Of a DNA stretch of 7,211 bases, positions 6,347 to 7,211 are shown one piece after another (position 1 is the first letter of the stretch; each line of letters starts with the position of its first letter). The DNA is from Candidatus Roizmanbacteria bacterium CG06_land_8_20_14_3_00_34_14 (GTDB taxonomy: Bacteria > Patescibacteriota > Microgenomatia > UBA1406 > GWC2-37-13), in contig PEVZ01000046.1 in assembly GCA_002779665.1 (NCBI GenBank), positions 1 through 7,211 of the forward strand, given 5' to 3'. The notes under the pieces are model-generated. The model had not been told where the DNA came from and did not search any database. It saw only the letters and a program-made list of their open reading frames with translations. The translations under genes and the position numbers were made by a program.

Positions 6347-7211
6347 ATATCATTTTTTACATTACTGCTTTCTTATTCTCCTTAGGTCAACTCGGCCGAA
6401 TTTCTTTTTTTAATCAACAAATTAATTTCTATCTTTATGAAGTGGCTTTGATTATAAACGTATTTTTCCTTTTTTTAAAATACCGTTTAGAACCGATTAA
6501 AGTGGCCTGGAACAAATTTAAACCGATATTCTTTTTTCTTGGAGTCTTATTTTTTTCCTTATTAATTAGTCTATCAAAATATAATTTTTTTGAAAATATC
6601 GTAGCCTCTTTATATTTATTTCGGTTAATTTTATATTTTCTATATTTTATTTATCTTAAACATTGTTCACTTAATGTAAAAAAGGGTGTTTACCTTATAG
6701 CAGTTATAACTATTTTTTCAACCCTTATTCAGTATTTTCTTTATCCTGATCTTAGAAATTTAATTTATCAGGGATGGGATCCACATCTTTATCGGACATT
6801 CGGAGTTTTTTTTGACACTTCAATTTCAGCAGCAATTTTTGGGGTTTTTTTCCTGACCATTAATCAACCAATAATTAAAATAATCTATTTATTGTTAATT
6901 GCCCTAAGCTTTTCCCGTTCCATTTATATTGGCTTTTCATTAACGTTATTTTATATATTTATTCGTCAAAAAAAATTTCTTAAGGTAGGTTTATTTTCAT
7001 TATTTTTTATAACATTAATCTTTTTTATCCCAAAGCCATCAGGAGAAGGAGTCAATCTAAAAAGAATTTATTCAATCGTCTCGAGGGCTGAGGATTATAA
7101 GCAAGGAATAAATCTTTGGAAAGATAAACCAATTTTTGGATACGGTTATAACCGAATTCGTTATATAAAAAACAGTCAATCAATCCACTCTGGAGCAACT
7201 TTTAGCTCAAG
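6343..7211 (+). CDS. O-antigen polymerase/ligase family membrane protein (Wzy/WaaL-like), partial at right edge
   Basis: From an ATG overlapping the preceding TGA by 4 bases, the frame stays open for 289 residues to the window edge. The protein is highly hydrophobic, with about 7-9 predicted spans (for example at 3-20, 31-46, 60-77, 84-104, 112-130, 154-170, 175-190 and 212-227). The last part visible is a hydrophilic external loop with SIVSRAEDYKQGINLW (244-259) followed by KPIFGYGYNRI (262-272) and then His282-Ser-Gly. The 'R...W....PifGxG....H' order is the signature of the Wzy_C / O-antigen ligase region, where the Arg and His take part in transferring the lipid-linked glycan. Such proteins either polymerise repeat units or ligate the finished chain; the two cannot be told apart here. 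Its position at the end of a set that includes a flippase half fits a Wzx/Wzy-type pathway. Confidence 0.83.
   Translation, partial: MNIIFYITAFLFSLGQLGRISFFNQQINFYLYEVALIINVFFLFLKYRLEPIKVAWNKFKPIFFFLGVLFFSLLISLSKYNFFENIVASLYLFRLILYFLYFIYLKHCSLNVKKGVYLIAVITIFSTLIQYFLYPDLRNLIYQGWDPHLYRTFGVFFDTSISAAIFGVFFLTINQPIIKIIYLLLIALSFSRSIYIGFSLTLFYIFIRQKKFLKVGLFSLFFITLIFFIPKPSGEGVNLKRIYSIVSRAEDYKQGINLWKDKPIFGYGYNRIRYIKNSQSIHSGATFSS

Noticed and set aside
7143..7154. CGGTTATAACCG palindrome resembling the one at 1914-1923.
   Set aside because: It encodes the conserved GYGYNR stretch of the Wzy/WaaL loop and lacks the rest of the repeat, so it is probably chance.
1..7211. CRISPR arrays, tRNA or rRNA genes, insertion sequences, toxin-antitoxin or defence systems.
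   Set aside because: I saw no regularly spaced repeats, cloverleaf-like sequence, transposase or defence domain; the gene content is ordinary surface glycan biosynthesis apart from the fusion.

Overview
The window is AT-rich, densely packed bacterial DNA carrying part of a cell-surface polysaccharide locus. The likely host is a member of the Candidate Phyla Radiation (Patescibacteria), perhaps Microgenomates-like. Three things suggest this: very short or overlapping gene junctions, an apparently leaderless promoter, and a GC-rich palindrome inside a gene that reads LPAGRQG, a peptide I know as a recurrent insertion in proteins of that group. TGA is used as an ordinary stop in three genes, which argues against the code-4/25 lineages (Gracilibacteria/Absconditabacteria). 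The lineage is an inference, because the window has no marker gene.

Layout. On the minus strand, positions 1-698 hold the first 232 residues of a secreted protein with beta-propeller (GH43/GH32-like) repeats, cut by the window edge. Positions 802-1845 encode a multispanning GT-C fold glycosyltransferase. From 1998 rightwards, five plus-strand genes are joined head to tail: a WaaE/KdtX-type GT2 (1998-2747), a 631-residue protein fusing a GT2 glycosyltransferase to a Wzx-type flippase (2744-4639), a GT4 glycosyltransferase (4636-5568), a second WaaE/KdtX-type GT2 (5570-6346), and a partial Wzy/WaaL-type O-antigen polymerase or ligase (6343 to the right edge). Three junctions are 4-base ATGA overlaps and the fourth is a 1-base gap, so the set is almost certainly one operon. 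A good sigma70-type promoter (TTGGCG, 17 bases, TATAAT with a TG extension) ends 6 bases before the first ATG.

How the genes fit together. The GT2 and GT4 enzymes would build an oligosaccharide on a lipid carrier on the cytoplasmic face. The flippase half of the fusion would move it across the membrane, and the Wzy/WaaL protein would polymerise it or attach it outside. The GT-C enzyme would add sugars on the outer face from a polyprenyl-phosphate-sugar donor. The secreted propeller protein could bind or trim the glycan. Sugar identities cannot be read from the sequence.

Beyond the genes, the window holds several small repeats. A 32-base palindrome occurs twice, once just upstream of the GT-C gene and once in frame inside a GT2 gene. 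The LPAGRQG palindrome lies inside the GT4 gene. A pair of two-part direct repeats with identical 26-base internal spacing flanks the GT-C gene, and the right copy carries the -35 box of the operon promoter.
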